Assembly: GCA_951801245.1 (NCBI GenBank)
Contig: CATOMC010000014.1
Coordinates: forward strand, 1-61,380
From: an uncultured Lachnospiraceae bacterium
GTDB lineage: Bacteria > Bacillota_A > Clostridia > Lachnospirales > Lachnospiraceae
DNA length: 61,380 nucleotides
Reading direction: 5' to 3'
The position numbers were made by a program, and so were the translations under genes. Position 1 is the stretch's first letter; each line of letters starts with the position of its first letter. The notes below the pieces were generated by a model. It saw only the letters and a list, made by a program, of their open reading frames with translations. It made no database searches and was not told the DNA's origin. Positions 42,601 through 50,426 of this stretch are shown one piece after another.

Positions 42601-43237
42601 GCGCATACCGGGTGGTCTCAAGAGGATCCTCAATCTTGATCTCTTTCTCTTCCGGAATATATTCCACGGGTTTCTTCTTATTGATCTCTAAGAGGAATTC
42701 CTCCATATTATGCTCATTGCCGGGCACTGCGCTAAGCCCCTTGTAAGCCGCATAATGCTGTCTGTCATTGCCTGTAAAAACACTCTGAAACGCTCTGGAA
42801 TAAAAGAGTTTCACCGCCTCTTCCCAGCAGCTCTTCGCCAGATTGGTAAAGTGAAACAGATTCTTGATCGTTCCAAGACTGGATGTGATCACCTCGGGCA
42901 TGATAGATACCGTGAAGGGCAGATAATACTCCCCGTGATTAGAAATCACATGAAAGCTTCCTTTGACCTCTTCCCCCACTTCCATCCCCTGCGCGTCAAA
43001 CCGGTACAATATCTCATCCTGGCTGCCGCTGAAAGTCTTCGTGACACACTCCATGCGCAGATCGGAAGAAACCACATGCCCTTCCGTCACCTGCCCCCTA
43101 GGCCCGTATACCAAAAAAAATCCCTCACAAGCTGTGTCTGCATGGAGCGACAACTCGATGCGCGGGCAGGAAAAATCCAGAGATCCGTTCTCAAAATTAA
43201 ATTTGCCATGTAATATTTCTTCTATTACCTGTCTCAC
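39671..43237 (-). CDS. DUF5717-like 1188-aa helical-repeat protein
   Basis: A very large soluble protein resembling DUF5717. The N-terminal ~300 residues are beta-rich (FSCPRIELSLHADTACEGFFLVYGPRGQVTEGHVVSSD). From ~330 onward it is a long array of helical hairpins, similar to TPR/HEAT superhelices (LLYLSEEYVKSPSRKWVLLQELFDHH). The likely start is GTG-43237: GGGGAG stands 7 nt before it, whereas the ATG at 43252 has no ribosome site. It is the first gene of a four-gene operon driven by a good promoter at 43296-43325. It has no signal peptide or membrane segment. Function unknown; size and repeats suggest a scaffold or sensor. Confidence 0.8.
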   Translation of the reverse strand: MRQVIEEILHGKFNFENGSLDFSCPRIELSLHADTACEGFFLVYGPRGQVTEGHVVSSDLRMECVTKTFSGSQDEILYRFDAQGMEVGEEVKGSFHVISNHGEYYLPFTVSIMPEVITSSLGTIKNLFHFTNLAKSCWEEAVKLFYSRAFQSVFTGNDRQHYAAYKGLSAVPGNEHNMEEFLLEINKKKPVEYIPEEKEIKIEDPLETTRYALVVNRNGWGYTRLRIAVEGDFLQVKEDEVSDSAFLGNIYRVYYYVEHEKLHAGNNYGAILLMQEHETIRIPVTVVQSTTGKKLLGLHREKKQLTVEVMAYYQAFRLKKIGTRTWLTETNKLLSRLVEIDDKDIAVKLFSAQMLLTEERYNEGRWLIEKQKEQVEERKDTDPALWCYYLYLTTLYSKDDHYVDEAADVVAGVYERNRGNWRIAWLLLYLSEEYVKSPSRKWVLLQELFDHHCTSPVIYIEAWNLIRANPAMLLKLDAFEQQVLNYAVKNDLLKEEVIRQVVYLAQHQRGYSLNLYKILAGCYEKMPDSEILHAICTLLIKENCCGEAYFKWYQAGVEENLRITRLYEYYMMSISLDYDGPLPKMILMYFAYQSDLHYEITAYLYAYVYRHREEMPDIYINYTAAMERFVLEQIKRGRISKDLAYLYRHMISLPMIDEESAQSLASLLFVREIRVDSDKIKEVILSYPYRMDQKIYPVTAGRALVPVYDSDCKILLGDGEGNRYTVSVAYRAEALLNPVRLALMIAPFVRDHLGYAIYRCYEYQNMLIVQDDNVDLFALLAKSERIEKDVRRTIRRMLVDFYYEKDRMRELDDYLLSLHPEEILPKDRKEVVRCMVNRGMYEEAYEWVCRYGPYHIDAKTLLKLCSRLLDLLEIEEDPLMTGVLFYVVQKGKYDDNILKYLVRYFNGSIKDMRDVWKTAEAFGVDTYGLCERMIVQMLYTGAHVGEKIEIFRSYNKSGGNERLRSAFLSQCCYDYAVNEQIIEPYVFESVLQLHLEGAPLHIVCKIACLRHYAENRQEQTNLIRKVCAEFLEDLLAKQIVMPFYKDYQGFLPQMDAWLDKTMVEYRVSPGGRAVIHYVIQSEGSEETEYCKEEMRDMFGGICVKEFVLFFGERLQYYITEETESGEQLTKSGTINKSDIGQENLESRFSMLNDIMIGKTLQDYDTVDSLLQEYYRQEHMVEQIFMRLR

Positions 43238-43295
43238 GTTTCCACTCCCCATGTTGGGATTTTCACATAAAAAGTAATATGACCATACTGATAAT

Positions 43296-43325
43296 AGTAT
43301 ACCATTTATAAGGTAGCATGTGCAA
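43296..43325 (-). promoter_or_regulatory. Promoter of the DUF5717/DUF5716-like operon
   Basis: On the minus strand TTGCAC (43320-43325) and TATACT (43296-43301) are 18 nt apart, giving a start near 43288 and a ~50-nt leader before the GTG start at 43237. The plus-strand gene at 43440 diverges from the same gap. Confidence 0.6.
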
Positions 43326-43439
43326 CCTTAATTGCATACCCTAACAGTAACAAAGTAGCTGTCGCTTTTCACTGGTGAACAAAAGTAACGCCCGAACCGG
43401 CATAAAACGTGAAAAGCAACAAAACAGATGAGGTATCAA

Positions 43440-44705
43440 ATGGAAGAAAACATCTTAAAGTATGCACAAAACGGAGAGGATACTACCGGCCGGCTGCAGA
43501 TTAATGTGACTGCCAACGTAGGTCTGATTCCCATACAGAACGCATCCATCAACATCTCCTTTACCGGGGAACCGGACAGTACTGTTGAAAATCTTACCAC
43601 CAATTCCTCCGGACAGACTGATCTCATCGATCTGAAAACGCCGCCCCTGCAGTACAGCCTCACCCCCAATTCACCCATGCCGTATTCCGAATACACGATA
43701 TCCGTCACGGCTCCCGGGTATGAGCCGGTCATCGTATCCGGCGTGGAAGTACTGCCGGATGTGACGGCCGTCCAGAATATCGAAATGACCCCCACTGAAA
43801 TGGCACAGGAACAGGAAGATATCATTGCCATTCCCGACCATACCCTTTACGGCGACTATCCGCCCAAGATCCCGGAAGACGAAATCAAGCCAATGGACGA
43901 ATCCGGAGAGATTGTCTTAAGCCGTGTCGTCATACCTGAGTTTATCATCGTTCACGATGGCGTGCCCTCAGATTCCACTGCCGGCAACTATTATGTCCGC
44001 TACCGCGACTACATCAAAAATGTGGTCTCTTCGGAAATTTATGCCACCTGGCCGGAAAACGCGATCTATGCCAACACGCTGGCCATCATGTCTTTTACCC
44101 TGAACAGAGTATACACGGAATGGTATCGGAACAAAGGCTATAACTTTACCATCACCTCCTCCACCGCCTACGATCAGAAATGGATCCGCGGGCGGAATAT
44201 TTACAGCAATATCGACAGACTAGTTGACAGCATCTTTGCCAACTACCTCTCCCGCCCGGGTGTGCGCCAGCCTATCTTTACCTCCTACTGTGACGGCAAA
44301 AATGTAACCTGCAACGGTTTAAGCCAGTGGGGCTCCAAATATCTGGGTGACGAAGGTTACTCTCCCATCGAAATCATACGCTATTACTACGGCAGTGACA
44401 TGTACATCAACAGCGCCGTGGCCGTATCCGGCGTTCCCTCCTCCTGGCCCGGCTATAACCTGAATATAGGAGCTTCCGGTGATAAGGTTCTGCAGATACA
44501 ACAGCAGCTAAACCGTATCGCCCAGAACTATCCCGCCATTCCGCGGATTGCGGCTGATGGTGTCTATGGCTCCGCCACCGCCAATGCAGTACGGACTTTC
44601 CAGAGAATCTTTAACCTGCCCCAGTCAGGCATCGTGGATTATCCCACCTGGTACAAGATTTCAGAAATCTATGTGGGCGTCAGCCGGATTGCGGAACCTG
44701 GTTGA
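43440..44705 (+). CDS. SpoIID/LytB-like protein with peptidoglycan-binding domain
   Basis: A 421-aa protein from ATG-43440, with GAGG six nt upstream (another ATG lies 12 nt earlier). Order of domains: an N-terminal beta-sandwich like carboxypeptidase-regulatory domains (LQINVTANVGLIPIQNASINISFTGE, ~15-110), a SpoIID/LytB-like region (YIKNVVSSEIYATWPENAIYANTLAIMSFTLNRVYTEW, then GLSQWGSKYLGDEGYSPIEIIRYYYG, ~185-320), and a C-terminal PG_binding_1 domain (ASGDKVLQIQQQLNRI ... ADGVYGSATANAVRTFQ). SpoIID cuts glycan strands. No signal peptide is visible, which is odd for a wall enzyme. It may be released with the spore or act in the mother cell. It is the only plus-strand gene here and ends at a bidirectional terminator. 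Confidence 0.82.
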   Translation: MEENILKYAQNGEDTTGRLQINVTANVGLIPIQNASINISFTGEPDSTVENLTTNSSGQTDLIDLKTPPLQYSLTPNSPMPYSEYTISVTAPGYEPVIVSGVEVLPDVTAVQNIEMTPTEMAQEQEDIIAIPDHTLYGDYPPKIPEDEIKPMDESGEIVLSRVVIPEFIIVHDGVPSDSTAGNYYVRYRDYIKNVVSSEIYATWPENAIYANTLAIMSFTLNRVYTEWYRNKGYNFTITSSTAYDQKWIRGRNIYSNIDRLVDSIFANYLSRPGVRQPIFTSYCDGKNVTCNGLSQWGSKYLGDEGYSPIEIIRYYYGSDMYINSAVAVSGVPSSWPGYNLNIGASGDKVLQIQQQLNRIAQNYPAIPRIAADGVYGSATANAVRTFQRIFNLPQSGIVDYPTWYKISEIYVGVSRIAEPG

Positions 44706-44717
44706 TACACAAACCGC

Positions 44718-44763
44718 AAAAGACCGGTTCCTCCGCCGTCTCTGGCGCTGTAACCGGTCTTTT
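44718..44763. terminator. Bidirectional terminator between the SpoIID-like gene and htpG
   Basis: AAAAGACCGGTT (44718-44729) and AACCGGTCTTTT (44752-44763) form a perfect 12-bp stem with T-runs on both strands, serving the convergent genes on either side. Confidence 0.9.
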
Positions 44764-44771
44764 ATCATTCC

Positions 44772-46979
44772 TTATTTCGTCAACAACATCATAATATCAT
44801 TGCTTCTTGCCACAAACTTGGTCATTGCCTCAGGCTCTAAGGGCGCCTGCTGTAAGAGCGCCAGATCATAAAGCTGTTCGCAGATCATCTTTACATTGTC
44901 GCCGTCCTGATGCTCGATCACATACTGTACCAGCGGATGGTTCGCGTTGAGGATCAGTGTCTCGCCTTCCTTGCCGAACATGCCCATATCCATACCGCCC
45001 ATACCCTGCATGGAATACATCTTCATCATATCCTGCATCCGGCGGCTCTCCTCGGAGAGAGTGATCATGGAAGAAATCTTCTTATTCTTAAGCTTCTCAA
45101 TCTTCACCTTGATGGCATCTTTCTTGAGAACCTTCTTCATCAGTTTGGCCACAGCTTCTGCCTGTTCTTCCATCTCTTTCTCGGCTTTTTTGGACGTCTT
45201 GGCCTTAAAGGTATCTGTCAGATCCGCGTCAATACGCTGGAACTTAATACCCTCATTCTTCGCCTCAAGCTGAGATACAAAAGGCTGATCGATATTGTGA
45301 TTCAAAATCACCGCATCCATCTTGGCTGCCTTAAACATGTTGATGTACTGGCTCTGCTGCTTCTCATCGGTCACATAGTAGATGACTTTTTCTTTCTTCT
45401 CCTCTTCGGACTCCTCTACATCGTCAAGGGGTTCTCCATCCGCATCAACCACTTCGGCTTCTACCTTTTCACCGTTCTCATCTACCGCACCGGTTTCTGC
45501 CTTTTCCCCATTCTCATCCACGACCTCGGCTTCCGCTTTCTCACCGTTCTCATCCACGACCTCGGCTTCCACCTTCTCGCCGTTCTCATCCACAGCACCG
45601 GCCTGTGCGCCTGTATCAGACGCAGCTTCATCCGCCTCGTCCGGATCCGTCTTATTGACCTCCAGACACTCCGGCAGCGTCATATAGTTGCCGTCCAGAT
45701 TCTTAAAGAGGATGTAATCCGTCATCTTCTCGCAGAACTTATCATCCTTTAAGCATCCAAATTTGATAAAGGGACTGATATCATCCCAGTATTTCTCATA
45801 CTCTTCTTTCTCGGTCTTACACATGCCGGAAAGTTTATCCGCCACCTTCTTGGTGATATACTCGCTGATCTTCTTGACAAAACCATCGTTTTGCAGCGCG
45901 CTTCTGGATACATTTAACGGCAGATCCGGACAATCGATCACACCCTTTAACAACAACAGGAACTCCGGGATGACCTCTTTGATATTATCCGCGATAAAGA
46001 CCTGGTTATTATAGAGTTTGATGGTGCCCTCGATGGATTCATACTCCATGTTGATTTTCGGGAAGTACAGAATACCCTTCATATTAAAGGGATAATCCAT
46101 ATTCAGATGAATCCAGAACAACGGCTCCTTATAATCCTGGAATACTTTTCTGTAGAATTCCAGATATTCCTCTTTCGTGCACTCGTTGGGATGCTTTGCC
46201 CACAAAGGATGTGTCTCATTGAGCAGTTCCGGACGTTTCTTGATCTTGAGTTTCTGCTCGTCCTCCTCCTTCTCCTTTGCAATCTCCTCTACCACTTCAT
46301 CGGTATCTAACTTTTCTTCCGCCTTGATGATCTGGGTTTCCGTATTGTTTGCCTTGGAAAGATAAATCTCTGTCGGCATGAAAGAGCAATACTTCTTAAT
46401 GACTTCCCTTGCCTTATATTCATTGCAAAATTCCAGACAGTCCTCGTTGATAAAGAGGGTGATCTGCGTACCTACTTCACTGTAGCTTCCCTCTTCCATG
46501 TCAAACTCCGTGCCGCCATCACATTCCCAGTGTACAGCCTTGGCACCCTCCCGGTAAGAAAGGGTATCAATATGCACCTCGTCCGCCACCATAAAGGCCG
46601 AATAGAATCCAAGTCCGAAATGTCCGATGATCTGGTCGTCATTTGCTTTGTCCTTATATTTCTCAATAAAATCAGCCGCGCCCGAGAAAGCGATCTGGTT
46701 AATATATTCCTCCACTTCCTCCGCCGTCATACCGATACCATTATCTATGAACTTGAGCGTCTTCTCCTCCGGATTCACGATAACCTGTATCTTCGCCTTA
46801 TAGTCGTCCGGCAGCGCATACTCACCCATCATATCAAGTTTTTTAAGCTTCGTGATGGCATCGCAGCCATTGGAGATCAGTTCCCTGAAAAAGATATCGT
46901 GATCAGAGTACAGCCACTTCTTGATGATTGGAAATATATTGTCGCTGTTGATTGATAGATTACCATGTTTTGCTTCCAT
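44772..46979 (-). CDS. htpG: Chaperone HtpG (Hsp90) with an acidic repeat insertion
   Basis: A 735-aa Hsp90, longer than the usual ~620-640 aa. Start ATG-46979 (MEAKHGNLSIN) follows GTGAGGAAAATT. The GHKL ATPase motifs are intact: ELISNGCDAITKL (~31-43), KFIDNGIGMTAEE (~76-88) and IGHFGLGFYSAFMV (~115-128). The middle domain includes the catalytic-arginine segment PLNVSRSALQNDGFVKK. Residues ~445-525 are an acidic insert containing four 12-residue repeats of VDENGEK(V/A)EAEV type, placed just before IYYVTDEKQQSQY. A perfect CIRCE operator lies 116 nt upstream, so HrcA should repress it. Confidence 0.96.
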   Translation of the reverse strand: MEAKHGNLSINSDNIFPIIKKWLYSDHDIFFRELISNGCDAITKLKKLDMMGEYALPDDYKAKIQVIVNPEEKTLKFIDNGIGMTAEEVEEYINQIAFSGAADFIEKYKDKANDDQIIGHFGLGFYSAFMVADEVHIDTLSYREGAKAVHWECDGGTEFDMEEGSYSEVGTQITLFINEDCLEFCNEYKAREVIKKYCSFMPTEIYLSKANNTETQIIKAEEKLDTDEVVEEIAKEKEEDEQKLKIKKRPELLNETHPLWAKHPNECTKEEYLEFYRKVFQDYKEPLFWIHLNMDYPFNMKGILYFPKINMEYESIEGTIKLYNNQVFIADNIKEVIPEFLLLLKGVIDCPDLPLNVSRSALQNDGFVKKISEYITKKVADKLSGMCKTEKEEYEKYWDDISPFIKFGCLKDDKFCEKMTDYILFKNLDGNYMTLPECLEVNKTDPDEADEAASDTGAQAGAVDENGEKVEAEVVDENGEKAEAEVVDENGEKAETGAVDENGEKVEAEVVDADGEPLDDVEESEEEKKEKVIYYVTDEKQQSQYINMFKAAKMDAVILNHNIDQPFVSQLEAKNEGIKFQRIDADLTDTFKAKTSKKAEKEMEEQAEAVAKLMKKVLKKDAIKVKIEKLKNKKISSMITLSEESRRMQDMMKMYSMQGMGGMDMGMFGKEGETLILNANHPLVQYVIEHQDGDNVKMICEQLYDLALLQQAPLEPEAMTKFVARSNDIMMLLTK
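45433..45599 (-). repeat. 36-bp tandem repeat inside htpG
   Basis: Four full copies and one decayed copy of a 36-bp unit encode VDENGEKxEAEV. Third-position differences between the copies show that it is not brand new. It lies in the Hsp90 middle domain, not at the eukaryote-type charged linker between N and M domains. Confidence 0.88.
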
Positions 46980-47094
46980 AATTTTCCTCACATTCCTTTC
47001 CGTATTCGTTTCATCCGGCCGCATCTGCGGCCCTCGTTCTGCTTTCTACCTGTGAAATAGTTTAATACCCTCCAAAATAGAAGTCAAGACAAAA

Positions 47095-47121
47095 TTAGCA
47101 CTCATTTAAACAGAGTGCTAA
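47095..47121 (-). promoter_or_regulatory. CIRCE operator (HrcA binding site) of htpG
   Basis: TTAGCACTC (47095-47103), nine-base spacer, GAGTGCTAA (47113-47121): a perfect CIRCE inverted repeat. It lies 116 nt before the htpG start. A TTGACT-like hexamer lies between CIRCE and the gene. HrcA binding here would repress htpG at normal temperature. Confidence 0.95.
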
Positions 47122-47212
47122 TAATTTTCGGAATATATCGATTTTATGCGGGTTTGCGGAATTATAAACTTTTTCTAAAATCCGTTTTCAGCCTGCTTTA
47201 CTTCCTTTTGCC

Positions 47213-48292
47213 TCAATGATTCCAGGCTCCAAAGTATTGCGAATACACCTCAAAGAAATTCTGCGTGGCCACATCTTCATCATGAATAAATCCCACAGTG
47301 TTCCACAGATCCTCATTCAGATTCCGCGTAAGCGTATCCACGTAGGCATCATACTCTCTCCCGAAAGCCTCTTCTCTTCGCTGTTCAACGATCTTGATCT
47401 TGTTGGCGTCAGTCTCTTCCCTGTCAAAGGTGTTGATACATTTGATGATATGATATCCGTATTCTGTCTCCACGATATCGCTGATTTCTCCCGTCCCCAG
47501 ATTAAAGGCGGCCTCCTCAAAAGCGGGATCCATCTCCCCTTTTCCGAAAGAATATGTGCCCTTATCATCCTCACTGTACTTACGGATCAGTTCATCAAAG
47601 TCTGCATCTTCCTCTCTGGCAAGCTTCAATGCCTCGCGCGCATTATCGTAAGCTTCCCGCCTGGCGTTTTCCGTATACTCAATCTTCTTGCCCGTTCCGT
47701 CCAAAGCGTAAGTCTTGATCAGGATATGCTGTACCGTAATGGTTCTGGCCTCATCATCACTGATCTCCGGATTGATATCCTTGATGGTATATTGATACAT
47801 CTTCTCTGCCCGCGCAAGTTCCGTATAAAGCTCCTCGATCAGCTTTTCGGACACTCCCATCAGTTCAATCTCTCTCTCATTTAACGTCTCATAATAGGAC
47901 TTCGCCGCATTTTCCGCCCAGGCTTTCTCCTCATCGTCCAGATTCACCTCATACTTTTCAGCCATCAGATTCATGGTCTTAATCTGAGCGATCTGTGCCA
48001 GTGCAATATTTTTAACATTTTCCTCCAGAGTCACACCGTCTGCGATGGTGTTCCAGATCTCCGTACCGTAAACACTCTCATACCGGTTCTGAATCGTGGT
48101 GAGATATACCATCAGTTCCGGAATCGTACAGGTACTGGTCTCAATCCTGAAAATCTCGTCCTTATCAAATCCCGTGGTAAGCACCACCTTGGTTCCGATT
48201 CCCTCACCGGATCCGCAGCCTGTCACGCCCGCCGCTGCCAGTGCCGCCGCCAGACACAGTGCGGCTATCCTGGAATACTGTCTTTTTCTCAT
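47213..48292 (-). CDS. Parvulin-type peptidyl-prolyl isomerase lipoprotein (PrsA/SurA-like)
   Basis: A 359-aa exported foldase. The lipoprotein signal is MRKRQYSRIAALCLAAALAAAGVTGC, with lipobox GVTGC and lipidated Cys26. A SurA-N-like helical part follows (LTTIQNRYESVYGTEIWN). The parvulin domain is at ~185-305: TVQHILIKTYALDG, DFDELIRKYSEDDKGTYSFGKGEMDPAFEEAAFNLGTGEISDIVETEYGYHIIKC. The conserved His of QHIL and the Y-G-Y-H-I-I end are intact. It probably helps exported proteins fold outside the membrane. It lies upstream of htpG on the same strand but is separated from it by the CIRCE region. Confidence 0.92.
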   Translation of the reverse strand: MRKRQYSRIAALCLAAALAAAGVTGCGSGEGIGTKVVLTTGFDKDEIFRIETSTCTIPELMVYLTTIQNRYESVYGTEIWNTIADGVTLEENVKNIALAQIAQIKTMNLMAEKYEVNLDDEEKAWAENAAKSYYETLNEREIELMGVSEKLIEELYTELARAEKMYQYTIKDINPEISDDEARTITVQHILIKTYALDGTGKKIEYTENARREAYDNAREALKLAREEDADFDELIRKYSEDDKGTYSFGKGEMDPAFEEAAFNLGTGEISDIVETEYGYHIIKCINTFDREETDANKIKIVEQRREEAFGREYDAYVDTLTRNLNEDLWNTVGFIHDEDVATQNFFEVYSQYFGAWNH

Positions 48293-48331
48293 AAAATCTC
48301 CGTTTCTGCTATATTATGATACCTCTCAAAT

Positions 48332-49090
48332 CTACTCTATTTTGTTACCATCCTTATCATACCAAAACTTGCCGTCTGTCAGCACGCGGTCCTCATTTCG
48401 TAAGATTGCCTGCACATACTCCTGTGGAGAGGACAGTCTTGTTCGGAAGGCTACACCGCCGCCAAACAGTGCCGTAGAGTGGATGTCGGACCCTGCACTC
48501 ATAGGGAAGTGATGCTCTCTGGCATAGGCAATGGCACTCCGGTCAAACCCTCTCTTGTCACGCCCGATGCCGAAATACTGATGATGTGCCGCATTGATCC
48601 CCTCTACGCCGTCCACCCAGTCCGGGAAAAGGCGCACCCTGGGAATATAAGCTTCCTCCCGGAAAGGATGGGCGTGCATCACAAGCCCGCCTGCTTCATG
48701 CACCAGCGCATATTGTTCCTCCACTGTGACAGAACGTAATTCCGGGTGTTCTTTCATCCAAACTTTGTCAATCCCATACAGTAAAAACTCCGTACCATCA
48801 TAACCGGCCTCATAGCCGAAGAACACGTCCAGACCGATCCTCTCTCCCTCCTGCCTGGCCTGCTCATACCCCAGACTAAACTGATCCACCCATGCATTCC
48901 AGTCAAGCCTTGCATCTATGGTGGTATTGCCTCCCCAGTTATGATCCGTCACAAAGATACCGGTATAGCCGTATTCCTTACAAGCTCTTGCCATTTCTGC
49001 CCCGGTGCTTCTGGCACAAGCACTGGCCTGTGATGTGTGCAGATGTGTCTCATATAAATAGGGATATTCTTCCCGAATTTTCTCATACAT
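48332..49090 (-). CDS. PHP-domain metal-dependent phosphoesterase
   Basis: A 252-aa PHP-fold protein. Metal-site motifs: ETHLHTSQASACA (HxH) at ~14-26, VTDHNWGGN at ~47-55, FFGYEAGYDG with the bridging Glu, VMHAHPFREE, and SAGSDIHSTALFGGG near the end. Single-domain PHP enzymes hydrolyse 3',5'-phosphoadenosine, nucleoside or histidinol phosphate; the absence of the histidinol-phosphatase context argues against HisK. It precedes the parvulin gene by 39 nt and may be co-transcribed with it. The product is cytoplasmic. Confidence 0.88.
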   Translation of the reverse strand: MYEKIREEYPYLYETHLHTSQASACARSTGAEMARACKEYGYTGIFVTDHNWGGNTTIDARLDWNAWVDQFSLGYEQARQEGERIGLDVFFGYEAGYDGTEFLLYGIDKVWMKEHPELRSVTVEEQYALVHEAGGLVMHAHPFREEAYIPRVRLFPDWVDGVEGINAAHHQYFGIGRDKRGFDRSAIAYAREHHFPMSAGSDIHSTALFGGGVAFRTRLSSPQEYVQAILRNEDRVLTDGKFWYDKDGNKIE

Positions 49091-49236
49091 ATGTGTTATC
49101 TGTCCTCTTCTTTAAAGGTAAACCCTATATTATCCGTATCCGTCAAAAAGGGATTAAATTGCATGCCCTGCGGCGCCAACCTAATCCCTCTCCTTTGTTT
49201 TCCTCCACTGCAGTCAAACTGTCAATACCGTTTCTC

Positions 49237-50262
49237 TTATTTGATCACATAGATCCAGCCTTCGGGTGCTTCGATGCGGCCCATCTGAATACCTGTCAGC
49301 GTATCATACAACTTCTTCGTAATCGGTCCCATTTCCTCCATGCCGCTTGGGAACGCGATTTCCCTGCCATGATCCACCACTTTCCCTACCGGAGAGATCA
49401 CTGCCGCCGTACCGCACAGCCCGCACTCTGCGAAATCCTTCACTTCCGCGAAATCAACCTCTCGCTCTTCCACTTCAAGCCCCAGATAATCCCTGGCCAC
49501 CACCATCAGGGAGCGTCTTGTAATGGACGGCAGGATACTGTCGGACTTCGGTGTTACCACCTTATTATCCTTGGTCACAAACAGGAAATTGGCACCGCCG
49601 GTCTCCTCTACCTTGGTCCTGGTACCGGCATCCAGATACATATTCTCATCGAATCCCTCTTCATGCGCCGTGATGATCGCATGCAGGCTCATAGCATAAT
49701 TAAGACCTGCCTTCACATGTCCCGTACCGCGCGGTGCGGCTCTGTCAAAATCACTCACTTTGATTGTCAACGGTTTCGCACCGCCCTTAAAATAAGGACC
49801 CACAGGAGTGGTAAAAATTCTAAACTGATATTCCTGCGCCGGTTTCACCCCAATTACAGGAGATATGCCAAACATATAAGGTCTGATATAAAGCGTTGCA
49901 CCGGAACCATAGGGCGGAACATATGCTTCGTTGGCCGCTACCACATCCGTCACAGCCTGCACGAAACGTTCTTTCGGAAACACCGGCATTTCCAGTCTCA
50001 TACAAGAATCTTCCATACGCTGTGCGTTCAGGTCCGGACGGAACGTAACGATATGCCCGTCTTCCGTTGTATACGCCTTTAATCCCTCGAAACAGGTCTG
50101 CGCATACTGTAGCACACCGGCACACTCATTCATCGTAATATTCGCTTCCGATGTGAGCGCTCCATCGTCCCATTCGCCATTCTTATAATTGGCAACAAAT
50201 CTCTTATCTGTCTCCTGATACGCGAAACCGATATTTGCCCAGTCCAGATTCTTTTTTTCCAT
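49237..50262 (-). CDS. ilvE: Branched-chain amino-acid aminotransferase
   Basis: A 341-aa PLP enzyme of fold type IV (BCAT class II length). ATG-50262 follows GGAGTGGGAG. Conserved parts: CAGVLQYAQTCFEGLKAYTTEDG (~42-64), RPDLNAQRMEDSC, the PLP-lysine strand GTGHVKAGLNYAMSLHAI, YLDAGTRTKVEETGGANFLFV, SILPSITRRSLMVVARDYLG and CGLCGTAAVISPVG. It transfers amino groups between glutamate and Leu, Ile or Val. As a PLP enzyme it needs cofactor from outside or another locus, since the pdxS/T at 22 kb is dead. It has its own promoter at 50305-50332. Confidence 0.95.
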   Translation of the reverse strand: MEKKNLDWANIGFAYQETDKRFVANYKNGEWDDGALTSEANITMNECAGVLQYAQTCFEGLKAYTTEDGHIVTFRPDLNAQRMEDSCMRLEMPVFPKERFVQAVTDVVAANEAYVPPYGSGATLYIRPYMFGISPVIGVKPAQEYQFRIFTTPVGPYFKGGAKPLTIKVSDFDRAAPRGTGHVKAGLNYAMSLHAIITAHEEGFDENMYLDAGTRTKVEETGGANFLFVTKDNKVVTPKSDSILPSITRRSLMVVARDYLGLEVEEREVDFAEVKDFAECGLCGTAAVISPVGKVVDHGREIAFPSGMEEMGPITKKLYDTLTGIQMGRIEAPEGWIYVIK

Positions 50263-50304
50263 AACTCCCACTCCTCTCACGTATGTGCCTTTTTGTTACC
50301 CTTT

Positions 50305-50332
50305 ATCATATACCTTTATCCTCAAAAGTCAA
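50305..50332 (-). promoter_or_regulatory. Promoter of ilvE
   Basis: TTGACT (50327-50332) and TATGAT (50305-50310) are 16 nt apart on the minus strand. The leader is about 35 nt, too short for a T-box or leader peptide attenuator. Confidence 0.6.
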
Positions 50333-50426
50333 GACTTGTATCGGGCCGTTTACGGAAATCCATTTGCAATAAGCACCTTCTTAAATCACACCGATATATC
50401 TGTTCAGGCGTCACATCCAAAAATAA

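Noticed and set aside
48892..50082. A 396-codon plus-strand frame across ilvE and the PHP gene
   Set aside because: It runs antisense to two well supported genes and has no homologous motif.
50281..50426. T-box leader for ilvE
   Set aside because: The leader from the best promoter is about 35 nt and lacks the AGGGTGGNACCGCG-type T-box sequence.
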